Source: Flavobacterium sp. | GTDB lineage: Bacteria; Bacteroidota; Bacteroidia; Flavobacteriales; Flavobacteriaceae | DNA: 64,000 nucleotides | Assembly (NCBI GenBank): GCA_014377455.1 | Contig: JACMPO010000173.1 | Span: 1-64,000, forward strand | Direction: 5' to 3' | Shown: positions 39,565 through 49,318 of the stretch, in pieces | Numbering within the stretch: position 1 is the first letter of the stretch | How the letters are laid out: each line of letters opens with the position of its first letter | Notes under the pieces: model-generated | The model's database searches: none | Told to the model about the DNA's origin: nothing | The model's input: only the letters and a program-made list of their open reading frames with translations | Translations under genes and position numbers: made by a program

Positions 39565-40266
39565 TTATTTGTGAATTTTAGTATTTAGTGTGTCGCTTTC
39601 GATTAATCCGTCGCGTAGTCGAATGACTCTGTGGGCATATTCGGCAATTTCTTCTTCATGGGTTACTAAAATTACGGTGTTTCCGTTAGCGTGAATGTCG
39701 CCAAAAAGCTTCATTATTTCGACGGAGGTTTTACTGTCAAGATTTCCTGTTGGTTCATCTGCCAGAATTATGGAGGGTTTATTTACAAGTGCTCGGGCAA
39801 TTGCAACTCGCTGACGCTGACCACCGGAAAGCTGATTGGGTTGATGATCCATTCGGTCCGATAAGTTTACTTGAGTCAAAACTTCGGTCGCTCTTTTATT
39901 ACGTTCAGATTTTGAATAACCTGCATAAACCATAGGTAGAGCCACATTATCTAAAGCTGTTGTACGTGGTAAAAGATTAAACGTTTGGAAGACAAAACCT
40001 ATTTCTTTATTTCTAATTTCGGCTAAATCGTCATCATGCATTTGTGAAACATCTTTATTGTTTAAAATATAAGTTCCCGATGTTGGCGTGTCGAGACATC
40101 CTAACAAATTCATAAGTGTAGATTTCCCAGAACCGCTTGGTCCCATTAATGCTACGTATTCGCCTTTATTTATTTGCAAATTTATTCCTTTTAGAACATT
40201 TATAATTTCGGTTCCTAATACAAAATCACGTTTTATATTAGTTATGTTTATTAGCGAGTTTGACAT
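39565..40266 (-). CDS. ABC transporter ATP-binding protein (MacB/LolD-like)
   Basis: [55 protein letters not shown]. Confidence 0.92.
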   Translation of the reverse strand: MSNSLINITNIKRDFVLGTEIINVLKGINLQINKGEYVALMGPSGSGKSTLMNLLGCLDTPTSGTYILNNKDVSQMHDDDLAEIRNKEIGFVFQTFNLLPRTTALDNVALPMVYAGYSKSERNKRATEVLTQVNLSDRMDHQPNQLSGGQRQRVAIARALVNKPSIILADEPTGNLDSKTSVEIMKLFGDIHANGNTVILVTHEEEIAEYAHRVIRLRDGLIESDTLNTKIHK

Positions 40267-40461
40267 TTAAAAATAATAATTTCTTGTTTGATGATTCTAA
40301 TAATAACTTGTAAATATAAGTATAACAAACAATTTTTTTGTTACAAATTTTTAAATTTCTGATCCAAATTATGCAGTAATTATATAAATATTTTCTAAAA
40401 ATATGTAATATCAATTTTTGACCATACATTTACTTTTACAGAATAAATTAATAACAATATT

Positions 40462-41160
40462 ATGAAAAACAACGTTTTAAAACTAGGAGTTCTTGCATTT
40501 ACAATAGTAGCTTTTGTATCATGTAAAGATGAGAAAAAAGAAGAGGCTGAAAAAAAAGTAGATACATATGTAACTTACGTAGATTCTCTAGAGACAATTT
40601 CGGCAGCAGATGCTAAAGCAAATTGGAAAACAATCGAAGCTAATTATGAAATGCGAACTACTGAAACTCAAAATGCAATAGCAGAGTTGAAAGAAAACGC
40701 AAAAGAACAAGAAAAAATAGACGCAAGCAAGCAAAAATATGAAGCAATGAAAGCTAAAATGCAAGCAGAAATGGATGCTGAAACCGTTGCAGCTAATACT
40801 AAGAAAGATGTTGCAGTAAAATCAAATCCAAATCAAATTTTGCGTGATCGTCTTTTTGGCGCTGGAAAAATTGGTGAAGACATGAGTTTTGCTTGGGTGA
40901 ATAAAGATAACATTCTAAAAGTGTATGAAAATTTTTTCCAATCATATAAAGATAGTAAATCAAAATTTACTAGAGAAGATTACGACGAAGTTAAAATGAT
41001 GTATGAAGCTTTAGACAGCCGAAAAAATACAGTTGAAAAAGAAGGTTTAACTTCTGCTGACAACATGAAAATTGCATCAATCAAATTTAAATTTGCTCCA
41101 ATGTTCAAAATAAACAGAATTGGTGCAAAAACAAGAGAAAATGAAAAAGCAAAAGAATAA
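40462..41160 (+). CDS. Hypothetical coiled-coil lipoprotein
   Basis: MKNNVLKLGVLAFTIVAFVSCKDEKKEE lipobox; charged Lys/Glu/Ala-rich region. Confidence 0.75.
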   Translation: MKNNVLKLGVLAFTIVAFVSCKDEKKEEAEKKVDTYVTYVDSLETISAADAKANWKTIEANYEMRTTETQNAIAELKENAKEQEKIDASKQKYEAMKAKMQAEMDAETVAANTKKDVAVKSNPNQILRDRLFGAGKIGEDMSFAWVNKDNILKVYENFFQSYKDSKSKFTREDYDEVKMMYEALDSRKNTVEKEGLTSADNMKIASIKFKFAPMFKINRIGAKTRENEKAKE

Positions 41161-41184
41161 TGGTTAATTAGTTGGTTTTTTAAT

Positions 41185-41224
41185 TCAAGAAATGGCAATC
41201 AGGGATGGTTGCCATTTCTTTTGA
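41185..41224. terminator. Intrinsic terminator between convergent genes
   Basis: AAGAAATGGCAA-tcagggatgg-TTGCCATTTCTTTT; perfect 12-bp stem. Confidence 0.85.
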
Positions 41225-41249
41225 TAAATGTATAATTGAAAAAACTAAA

Positions 41250-42125
41250 CTATTTTTTGAGTATTTCTTTATACAACTCAATATTAGCTTTAACTTTTTC
41301 ATCCAGTTCAGGTTCGATTATATCTGTGTGTTTTTGCATTTCTTCCCAAATTATTTTTGTAACAATGTAACGAGCCATTTTTTTGTCGTCAGCAGGAATA
41401 ACGTACCATGGTGCAATTTCAGTCGAAGTTTTGCAAATAGCATCTTCATAATATTTCATATAATCGTCCCATAGTTCCCGTTCCTTTAAATCGCTTGTCG
41501 AAAATTTCCAATTATCGGCTTTATTCTCTAGCCGGTGCAACAATCGGAGTCTTTGCTCCTCTTTACTCATATTTAAAAAGAACTTCAGTACAATAATTCC
41601 GTTTTGTACAACATGCTTTTCAAAATTATTGATTTGTTCCATTCTGTTTTCCCAAAATTGTGGTGTAATATCATCAACATTTGAAATTCCTGGCAAATTT
41701 TCGCCCATAATATACTCTGGATGCACTCTTGTTACTAAAACATTCTCATAATATGTTCTATTAAAAACTGCAAATTTTCCTTTCTCTGGCAAAACAATAT
41801 AATGACGCCACAAATAATCGTGTTCTAACTCTGTCGAAGTCGGCGTTTTAAAACTATGAACTACTACACCACGAGAATTAAATTCCTTAAAAACTTCTCT
41901 AATTAAACTGTCTTTTCCGCTAGTATCCATGCCTTGCAAACAAATAAGAACGCCATATCGATTATGAGCATACATCACATCTTGAAATTCACTGAGCTTT
42001 TTTTGCACTTTCAAAAGTTTCTTTTCTTTATCTTTATCAGTCAAATCTGATTTTAAAACAGTTGGAAGTTTTGACAAATTAATAGTTCCTACCACTTTAA
42101 AATCAACAGGGTTTATTGATTCCAT
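41250..42125 (-). CDS. Polyphosphate kinase 2 family protein
   Basis: GVLICLQGMDTSGKDSLIREVFKEFNSRGVVVHSFKTPTSTELEHDYLWRHY; FNRTYYENVLVTRVHPE. Confidence 0.94.
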   Translation of the reverse strand: MESINPVDFKVVGTINLSKLPTVLKSDLTDKDKEKKLLKVQKKLSEFQDVMYAHNRYGVLICLQGMDTSGKDSLIREVFKEFNSRGVVVHSFKTPTSTELEHDYLWRHYIVLPEKGKFAVFNRTYYENVLVTRVHPEYIMGENLPGISNVDDITPQFWENRMEQINNFEKHVVQNGIIVLKFFLNMSKEEQRLRLLHRLENKADNWKFSTSDLKERELWDDYMKYYEDAICKTSTEIAPWYVIPADDKKMARYIVTKIIWEEMQKHTDIIEPELDEKVKANIELYKEILKK

Positions 42126-42194
42126 TTTTCAATTATTTATATTTGTAAAAGTAAAAATACAATTTTGGAGCTATTTCCAGCTATACGTTTCAAT

Positions 42195-42240
42195 CTTTTT
42201 TAATGAATACTTTTTAAAACAAAAGCATTCATTAAAAAAG
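42195..42240. repeat. 46-bp inverted repeat in a divergent intergenic region
   Basis: CTTTTTTAATGAAT-acttttTAAAACaaaagc-ATTCATTAAAAAAG: perfect 14-bp arms, plus inner CTTTT/AAAAG. Confidence 0.75.
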
Positions 42241-42280
42241 GATTTACACTACTATCTGGGCTAGATTAAGTCGCAAAACT

Positions 42281-43099
42281 ATGACAAATTTTAAACTAAG
42301 TACATTTACAACTATCAACGAACTTTCGGCTGCATCAGGAATAGTTCATTTAAATAATCTACTCTATTTAATTTCTGATAGTAGTACCTTTTTGTACCAA
42401 TATAATATATTGAAAAAAAAATTATCAAAAATTCCACTCAAATTAAATGGTGAAGAAAATATACTAAAAAAAGACAAACCCGATTTTGAGTCCATTACTC
42501 TTTTCAATAATAAACTTTATATTCACGGTTCAGGTTCGACAAAAAATCGTGAAACCCGAATTACCTATAATCTCGAAAACCAAAACGTAAAACAAAAAGA
42601 TGTATCTAAATTATATAATAAACTTCAACAATTAGCTTCAATAACTGCAAATGACTTGAATATTGAAGGTACAATTATAACTGAAAATAGTATTTATTTT
42701 TTTCAACGTGGTACTAATTCTGACTCTACTAACGGAATATTTATATACGATAAAATTTCAAAAACTGCCACATTCAAAATCATCGCCTTGCCAAAAGTTC
42801 AAAATATTGAAGTCACTTTTACTGATGCAATTTTGGTTCAAAAAACTATTTACTTTTTAGCCGCAGTCGAAAATACTTCGTCAACTTATTTAGATGGTGA
42901 AATATTAGGAAGTTTTATTGGTAAAATAAATCTTTCAACTTTAGAATTAATTATTATTCAAAAAATATCCGACACCCATAAGTTTGAGGGAATAACCTTA
43001 TTTAAGAAAGAAAACAACGATTTGCAATTTTTAATTTGTGAGGATAATGATATTGCGAAGGCTGGTTCGACGCTTTATTTATTAGAGGGATTTCAATAA
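42281..43099 (+). CDS. Hypothetical protein (possible beta-propeller-like)
   Basis: 272-aa ORF MTNFKLSTFTTINELSAASGIVHLNNLLYLISDSSTFLYQYNI..., no signal peptide. Confidence 0.7.
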   Translation: MTNFKLSTFTTINELSAASGIVHLNNLLYLISDSSTFLYQYNILKKKLSKIPLKLNGEENILKKDKPDFESITLFNNKLYIHGSGSTKNRETRITYNLENQNVKQKDVSKLYNKLQQLASITANDLNIEGTIITENSIYFFQRGTNSDSTNGIFIYDKISKTATFKIIALPKVQNIEVTFTDAILVQKTIYFLAAVENTSSTYLDGEILGSFIGKINLSTLELIIIQKISDTHKFEGITLFKKENNDLQFLICEDNDIAKAGSTLYLLEGFQ

Positions 43100-43119
43100 A
43101 AATAAGAAAACTGATTTTG

Positions 43120-43977
43120 TTAAAATGCTTTCAAACTTAAATCCATATTATAAACAGAATGTGTCAAAGCACCAGACGAAATATAATCTACACCGCAGTT
43201 TGCATATTCTCGAATCGTATTTTCGTTGATATTTCCAGATGATTCCGTTAAACACTGAGTCCCTATAAGTTGAACTGCTTTTTTAGTGTCTTCAAAATTA
43301 AAATTATCAATTAAAATTCGATAAACTCCAGGAGATTGTAAAATCTCTTTAATTTCAGTTAAGTTTCTGGCTTCGACTATAATTTTTAAATCTTTATTAT
43401 TTTGTTTTAAATAGTCTTTAGTTTTTGAAATTGCATTTGTAATGCCACCAGCAAAATCGTTATGATTGTCTTTTAACATAATCATATCGTATAAAGCAAA
43501 CCGATGATTTTCGCCACCGCCAATTTTAACAGCCCATTTTTCGCAAGCTCTAAAACCAGGAGTTGTTTTACGAGTATCTAATATTTTGGTTTTAGTTCCT
43601 TTTAATAAATCTACAAATTTTTTGGTTTTTGTTGCAATTGCACTCATGCGTTGCATGGAGTTTAAAACAAGTCGTTCCGCTTTTAAAATCGATTGTGAAC
43701 TTCCAGAAACATTAAAAACAATATCTCCATATTTTACTGAATCACCGTCTTTTATAAAAATATCCACTTTTAAGTTTGGATCTACATAATCAAAAATCAT
43801 CTTTGCAAATCCGACACCAGCAATTATTCCTGTATCTTTTACAATAAGTTTTGCTTTTCCCTGAGCTGTAGTTGGAATGCATGCAAGCGAACTGTGATCG
43901 CCATCGCCTACATCTTCACGAATTGCATTTTCAATAATTAGCTGTAATTCTTTTTTAAACTGAATGTCTGAAATCAT
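43120..43977 (-). CDS. nadC: Carboxylating nicotinate-nucleotide diphosphorylase
   Basis: REDVGDGDHSSLACIP; ILDTRKTTPGFRACEKWAVKIGGGENHRFALYDMIMLKDNH. Confidence 0.96.
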   Translation of the reverse strand: MISDIQFKKELQLIIENAIREDVGDGDHSSLACIPTTAQGKAKLIVKDTGIIAGVGFAKMIFDYVDPNLKVDIFIKDGDSVKYGDIVFNVSGSSQSILKAERLVLNSMQRMSAIATKTKKFVDLLKGTKTKILDTRKTTPGFRACEKWAVKIGGGENHRFALYDMIMLKDNHNDFAGGITNAISKTKDYLKQNNKDLKIIVEARNLTEIKEILQSPGVYRILIDNFNFEDTKKAVQLIGTQCLTESSGNINENTIREYANCGVDYISSGALTHSVYNMDLSLKAF

Positions 43978-44076
43978 AAATTTATAATTTAAATGCTAAT
44001 GTATGATTAATTTTATGCAATAAAAAGTGGTTTAAAAATTTTGTACATTTGATAATATGACCAAAACCACAAAACA

Positions 44077-44255
44077 ATGAAAACTCAAAAAAAATAATTA
44101 TTTTGCCTTTAGTGTTAGTTATTTCAATATCAAATTATTTCAGAATTGCCGGTAATGAATCCATAAAAAAAGTGGGATTTATTTCAATTTTAGCAATCGG
44201 AATGATTTTAGGATTACTTTTACGCGAGATTATTTCAGTTTTAAAAAATAGATAA
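44077..44255 (+). pseudogene. Small (~59 aa) two-TM membrane protein ORF interrupted by a homopolymer frameshift
   Basis: As read: MKTQKK*; adding one A to the A8 run gives MKTQKKIIILPLVLVISISNYFRIAGNESIKKVGFISILAIGMILGLLLREIISVLKNR*. Confidence 0.6.
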
Positions 44256-44268
44256 AAAGTAAACTAAA

Positions 44269-44742
44269 ATGAATATCAAAGTGCTTGCTGTTGGCAAAAC
44301 AGACAATAAAAATTTACAAATTTTAATTGAAGAATATGCAAAACGATTATCTTTTTACGTCAAATTTGATCTTGAAATAATTCCAGATATTAAAAATGCT
44401 AAAAACTTTTCAGAAAGCCAGCAACGGGAAAAAGAAGGTGAATTAATATTGGCAAAACTTTCAACTACAGATTATTTAATTCTTTTAGATGAAAATGGAA
44501 TTTCATACTCAAGCGTAAATTTTTCAAAATATTTACAAAAAAAAATGAATGCAGGAATTAAAACTTTAATTTTTGTTATCGGTGGACCTTATGGTTTTTC
44601 AGAATCTCTTTATAAAAAAGCCCAAGGCAAAATTTCGTTATCTAAAATGACATTTTCACACCAAATGGTTCGTTTATTTGTAATAGAACAATTGTACAGA
44701 GGATTTACAATTTTAAAAAATGAACCTTATCACCATCAATAA
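44269..44742 (+). CDS. rlmH: 23S rRNA (pseudouridine(1915)-N(3))-methyltransferase RlmH
   Basis: MNIKVLAVGKTDNKNLQILIEEYAKRL...IFVIGGPYGFSESLYKKA...SLSKMTFSHQMVRLFVIEQLYRGFTILKNEPYHHQ. Confidence 0.96.
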   Translation: MNIKVLAVGKTDNKNLQILIEEYAKRLSFYVKFDLEIIPDIKNAKNFSESQQREKEGELILAKLSTTDYLILLDENGISYSSVNFSKYLQKKMNAGIKTLIFVIGGPYGFSESLYKKAQGKISLSKMTFSHQMVRLFVIEQLYRGFTILKNEPYHHQ

Positions 44743-44748
44743 ATAACC

Positions 44749-45120
44749 CTATTTTTTTGAAATCGCGTTTAGTAATAATTGGGCTGTAGCTTCATTTGTA
44801 GCTAAAGGAACGTTATGAACATCACAAACTCGTATGAGCATGTTGATATCAACTTCATGAGGATGATTGGACATTGGATCTTTAAAAAAAAGTACCATTT
44901 TAGTTTTACCTTCGGCAACTCGAGCAGCAATTTGGGCATCGCCACGTAAAGGACCTGAAAGCATTTTTTTTTACTATAAATCCTGCGTTTTCTGCTTTAC
45001 TTCCAGTGGTTCCTGTAGCGATAATTCGAATACCTTCTTGTTGTAAAATTGTTTTGTTGCGATTTAAAAACTGAACTAATCGGCTTTTTTTCCATCGTGA
45101 GCTATAATTGCAATCTCCAT
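44749..45120 (-). pseudogene. mgsA: Methylglyoxal synthase with two frameshifts as read
   Basis: MEIAIIAHDGKKAD* then, in another frame, LVQFLNRNKTILQQEGIRIIATGTTGSKAENAGFIVKK, then in the third frame MLSGPLRGDAQIAARVAEGKTKMVLFFKDPMSNHPHEVDINMLIRVCDVHNVPLATNEATAQLLLNAISKK*; breaks at A7 and A9 runs. Confidence 0.85.
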
Positions 45121-45121
45121 T

Positions 45122-45883
45122 TTAAATTATTTTTTTTATAACTCGTAATCTATGTGTATGTCTATTTAATTCAGCATTATAAATACCTAAATGATCAAGT
45201 CTATCAACGCGAACTTTTCCGCTTGCGTGAATTATATAATTATTTTCAAGTAAAATCCCAACGTGTATAATTTTTCCCTCTTCATTGTCAAAAAATGCTA
45301 AATCACCAGGTTCGCTTTCTTCAATAAAACTCAGTACTTCACCTTGAGAAGCTTGTTGCGATGCATCTCGAAGCAATTTATAACCATTAAGTTTATAAAC
45401 CATTTGGGTAAAACCGGAACAATCTATCCCAAAAGGAGTTTTTCCACCCCAAAGATAAGGTGCATTTAAATAAAGATAAGAAGTAGCAATTAAATTTGAC
45501 TTTGATTTTATTCCACTAATTTTAAGTCCTTCGAATTCAAAATTTTGAATATTAATAATTTCATGATTTAAAAAAGATAAAGAAGCACCAAGTGTTATTG
45601 GGATCAAAACGTTGTTTCGGGTTGAAACATATTCAACCAAATCATAATTTAAAATCAGTCCTTCTTTACTTAAAATGTCAAAACTCTCATCAGAGATAAT
45701 TTGATATTGTTTAGAATCTATCCATCCTTCATAATCATCAAAATGCATTTTTATTCTAGACCATACTTTCCCTTGTTCTAAAATCTCAAAATGTTCACCA
45801 AACAATATTTGCGAAACAATTTCACTTCGATCGCTCGGCTCAAAACGAATTGGAATTATGGATAAATTACAAATAGCAAACAT
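45122..45883 (-). CDS. SH3-like + NlpC/P60 (C40) peptidase
   Basis: PYLWGGKTPFGIDCSGFTQMVYKL...GDLAFFDNEEGKIIHVGILL. Confidence 0.92.
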   Translation of the reverse strand: MFAICNLSIIPIRFEPSDRSEIVSQILFGEHFEILEQGKVWSRIKMHFDDYEGWIDSKQYQIISDESFDILSKEGLILNYDLVEYVSTRNNVLIPITLGASLSFLNHEIINIQNFEFEGLKISGIKSKSNLIATSYLYLNAPYLWGGKTPFGIDCSGFTQMVYKLNGYKLLRDASQQASQGEVLSFIEESEPGDLAFFDNEEGKIIHVGILLENNYIIHASGKVRVDRLDHLGIYNAELNRHTHRLRVIKKII

Positions 45884-45937
45884 TAAATTATCTTAAAATT
45901 ACGATTAAAAATCAAAAAGTAGTTTAATTAAAAAATA

Positions 45938-47116
45938 TTATCCTCGTTCAATAACAATTGCCGAAGCACCACCGCCACCATTACAAATTGCAGCAGCTCC
46001 TATTTTTCCATTATTTTGAGCTAAAACATGTAATAAGGTGACTACAATTCTTGCACCTGAACACCCAAGAGGATGTCCAAGAGAAACCGCACCACCATTA
46101 ACATTAACTTTAGTTTTATCTAAATCTAATATTTTAGAATTAACTATACCTACAACCGAAAAAGCTTCATTAAATTCAAAAAAATCTACATCTTTTATTC
46201 CCAAACCAGCTTTTTTTAATGCTTTAGGCAATGCTTTTGACGGAGCAGTAGTAAACCATTTTGGTTCGTGAGCGGCATCTGCATATCCTTTTATAAATGC
46301 TAAAGGCTTTAATCCTAGTGCAATTGCTTTTTCTTCACTCATTAAAATCACAGCTGCTGCGCCATCATTTATTGTAGATGCATTGGCCGCAGTAACAGTT
46401 CCATCTTTTGTGAAAACAGGAGTTAATGTAGGAATTTTATCTAATTTAACGTTGGTAAATTCTTCGTCTTTAGATATTACAATTGGTTCTCCTCTTCTCT
46501 GAGGTACTGAAACTGGAACTATTTCCTCATCAAATTTTCCAGAATTAGATGCATTTGTTGATCGCTGATAGGAATCAATTGCAAAAGCATCTTGTTCTTC
46601 TCTAGATATTTTATATTCTGAAGCGCATAAATCTGCACAAACACCCATAGCATTATTATCATAAGCATCGGTCAAACCATCTTTTTGCATGCCATCAATT
46701 AAATTTGTTGGTCCAAATTTTACCCCGTTTCGCAAGTGAACATAATGTGGTATCATACTCATGTTTTCCATTCCTCCAGCAACAACAATTTCTGCATCAC
46801 CAGCTAAAATTGCTTGCGCACCAAGCATTATAGCTTTCATTCCAGAGGCACAAACTTTATTCACAGTGGTACAGGCAACTTCATTAGATAGACCAGCAAA
46901 AAGTGCGGCTTGTCTAGCTGGTGCTTGACCAACGCCAGCTTGAACAACATTACCCATAAAAACTTCATCAATTAAATTTAGATCTAAGTTTATTTTATTT
47001 AACGCTCCTTTAATTGCAATTGCACCCAATTGTGGAGCTGAAACTGTTGATAATGAACCCATAAAACTTCCAATTGGAGTTCTGACAGCTGAAACAATTA
47101 CTATTTTTTTGCTCAT
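45938..47116 (-). CDS. Acetyl-CoA C-acetyl/acyltransferase (thiolase)
   Basis: VCASGMKAIMLGAQAI; NVNGGAVSLGHPLGCSGARIVVTLLH; AICNGGGGASAIVIE. Confidence 0.95.
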   Translation of the reverse strand: MSKKIVIVSAVRTPIGSFMGSLSTVSAPQLGAIAIKGALNKINLDLNLIDEVFMGNVVQAGVGQAPARQAALFAGLSNEVACTTVNKVCASGMKAIMLGAQAILAGDAEIVVAGGMENMSMIPHYVHLRNGVKFGPTNLIDGMQKDGLTDAYDNNAMGVCADLCASEYKISREEQDAFAIDSYQRSTNASNSGKFDEEIVPVSVPQRRGEPIVISKDEEFTNVKLDKIPTLTPVFTKDGTVTAANASTINDGAAAVILMSEEKAIALGLKPLAFIKGYADAAHEPKWFTTAPSKALPKALKKAGLGIKDVDFFEFNEAFSVVGIVNSKILDLDKTKVNVNGGAVSLGHPLGCSGARIVVTLLHVLAQNNGKIGAAAICNGGGGASAIVIERG

Positions 47117-47156
47117 GATATTTATAATATTGAAAGTTTATTGTTAGTTTATCATG

Positions 47157-47164
47157 CAAAGCTA
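47157..47164 (-). promoter_or_regulatory. -7 element for the thiolase gene (reverse-strand TAGCTTTG)
   Basis: Plus-strand CAAAGCTA upstream of start 47116. Confidence 0.45.
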
Positions 47165-47306
47165 CTATTTTTTAATGAAAATACATTTTTGAACTAAATT
47201 TAATACATAGATTTCAAAGTAGAAATGAATTTTAATATCTATTCATTTGATTTTTAATGTTTTCATCATGACGATTAATTGATGTCAAAAAAAAGACTTT
47301 AAAATG

Positions 47307-47337
47307 TTGTAAATATTATTATGAAAACATACATTTG
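47307..47337 (+). promoter_or_regulatory. Promoter of the tRNA-Ser/Pro/Arg cluster
   Basis: TTG-N20-TACATTTG, matching the Bacteroidota TTG/TAnnTTTG consensus. Confidence 0.65.
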
Positions 47338-47370
47338 CAACCGCTTAAAAGTGCTTTGTTCTTTGAGTTT

Positions 47371-47457
47371 GGAGAGTTGCCTGAGTGGCCGAAAGGACAT
47401 GTTTGCTAAACATGCGTATGGGAAACTGTACCAAGGGTTCGAATCCCTTACTCTCCG
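47371..47457 (+). tRNA. tRNA-Ser(GCT)
   Basis: GGAGAGTTGCCTGAGTGGCCGAAAGGACATGTTTGCTAAACATGCG...ACTCTCCG with long variable arm; anticodon loop TTGCTAA. Confidence 0.95.
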
Positions 47458-47489
47458 CTTTTATTTTGAAACAAAATTGATGACCATTT

Positions 47490-47564
47490 CGGGGTGTAGC
47501 GTAGCCCGGTTATCGCGCCTGCTTTGGGAGCAGGAGGTCGCAGGTTCGAATCCTGCCACCCCGA
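47490..47564 (+). tRNA. tRNA-Pro(TGG)
   Basis: CGGGGTGTAGCGTAGCCCGG...CCTGCTTTGGGAGCAGG...CACCCCGA. Confidence 0.95.
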
Positions 47565-47580
47565 CTTTTTATATTAAAAT

Positions 47581-47657
<77 letters not shown>

Positions 47658-47659
47658 AC

Positions 47660-47687
47660 AAAACCGCTACTTTAGCGGTTTTATTAT
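47660..47687 (+). terminator. Intrinsic terminator of the tRNA cluster
   Basis: AAAACCGCTA-ctt-TAGCGGTTTTATT. Confidence 0.85.
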
Positions 47688-47797
47688 TTTATATAAAATT
47701 CTAAAGATTTTATTTATGCTACTTTTCAACTTTCAAGATGCAATAATTTTCCAGTTGATGACCTATTTTATAAATAGGTAAGTAAAAAAGGAGATAC

Positions 47798-49318
47798 TTA
47801 TTTAATTTGCTTCACTTCAAAGTACGTTTTAGTCGGAAAACTATCTACGATGACCGAATTTTGATAATTTTGAATGTATATTTCAATATAATCCGTTGGA
47901 ATTAAACCTACTACACAATTAATTGTACGTGTAACTGGACCGTTTCCAAAATGATTTGCAGAAACTTCTTGATATAGACTACCATTTTTATAAACTCCGA
48001 TAGAATAAAATTGATTATTACTTTGATTATCAGTATGAAAACCTGCATTAATTTCATAGTAACCATTACGTAAGGCGATAAATCTGTTTGATGATACTGA
48101 AAATTCCGAATTTGTATCAAATACTGAAACATTAAAATTAATTTTTTGCCAGCCAGTATTTGTTAAATTTTGATTAGCACCAATATTTGTTCTAACAACT
48201 GAATAGGAATTTATTGGTGTTTGCCAGGAAACAATTCCTGTTGCATTAGTTTGCAAAACTTGACCTAAAGTTCCTCTAGTATTCGGCATGACATAGCCTG
48301 AAGTAGCCGGATTTCCTATCTGCAAAGTGCCATTTGTTCTTAAAATTTTAGTATCAAATTCGCCATAAACTAATGCATTAACAGCATCTGCATTAGAATT
48401 TTCAATATATAATTTGTTATTTCCAGTTTCACTGTAACCAGCAGTATTTCCTATAAAAACATTATTATTTCCAGTAGCTAAAAATCCAGATTGATATCCA
48501 ACACTGGTGTTATTGTTGCCTAATAAATTTGTATATAAACTTTCGCGACCCACTGCTGAATTAAATGCTCCTTTTGTATTTGACCGCATGGACAAATATC
48601 CTATTCCAGTATTGTTAGAACCTTCTGTCCCTGTAAGTCCATTGGTACTAGTAAGTGCATTTCTGCCAATTGCAACATTACATACTCCAAACTGACTCGA
48701 ATACAAAGCACCAGTTCCGAAAGCAACATTATCGCTTCCTGTAGTATTTGAAAACATAGATTGATCACCCGTAGTTGTATTATTATTTCCAGTTGAGTTT
48801 AATGCAAGTGCATTACTGCCAAAAGCTGTATTTCGAGTTCCAGTCATCCCAATATTAAAAGAATTACCACCAAATGACGTATTTTTATTTCCTGTAGGAC
48901 TACCTATAATTCCTGCTCGAATAGAATTTCGTCTGAAAATTAAATCGACATCGTCTTTTGTTCCAATAAAATTTGAGTTTGAATTTGTTCCAGCATTACC
49001 AGAAATATTCCAATCTATAGCATTTGAACTTTGTAAACCAACCCAAGTAAGCGTTGGAAAATCCCAATAATAAAATCCAATTGGTTTAGTTCCAGTTGCT
49101 ACATTTAAATATACCAACATTCCCTGTTGTAATATTGTAGGATTTGATAATGGAAACACATCAATTTTAGGAATTAAAATACCATCAGTATTTGAAGGTG
49201 ATAATTGATTACTTGAAACTATTTCCAGTTGAGCATTTGGAATAACAGTACCAATGCCAACTTGAGCATTTATAACATAAGAAATAAGGAACAATAGAGC
49301 AGAAAAAAAGGGCTTCAT
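47798..49318 (-). CDS. Exported protein with YadA-head-like degenerate repeats and C1q/TNF-like C-terminal domain
   Basis: Signal peptide MKPFFSALLFLISYVINAQVGIGT; repeats such as TGSDNVAFGTGALYSS, GVCNVAIGRNALTS, GSNNTGIGYLSMRS, GAFNSAVGRESLYT, GNNNTSVGYQSGF, GNNNVFIGNTAGY; C-terminus GYYEINAGFHTDNQSNNQFYSIGVYKNG. Confidence 0.75.
   Translation of the reverse strand: MKPFFSALLFLISYVINAQVGIGTVIPNAQLEIVSSNQLSPSNTDGILIPKIDVFPLSNPTILQQGMLVYLNVATGTKPIGFYYWDFPTLTWVGLQSSNAIDWNISGNAGTNSNSNFIGTKDDVDLIFRRNSIRAGIIGSPTGNKNTSFGGNSFNIGMTGTRNTAFGSNALALNSTGNNNTTTGDQSMFSNTTGSDNVAFGTGALYSSQFGVCNVAIGRNALTSTNGLTGTEGSNNTGIGYLSMRSNTKGAFNSAVGRESLYTNLLGNNNTSVGYQSGFLATGNNNVFIGNTAGYSETGNNKLYIENSNADAVNALVYGEFDTKILRTNGTLQIGNPATSGYVMPNTRGTLGQVLQTNATGIVSWQTPINSYSVVRTNIGANQNLTNTGWQKINFNVSVFDTNSEFSVSSNRFIALRNGYYEINAGFHTDNQSNNQFYSIGVYKNGSLYQEVSANHFGNGPVTRTINCVVGLIPTDYIEIYIQNYQNSVIVDSFPTKTYFEVKQIK

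Noticed and set aside
40238-40429. 63-aa minus-strand ORF upstream of the ABC ATPase gene
   Set aside because: Lies in an AT-rich intergenic promoter region and overlaps the ATPase start; no coding signature
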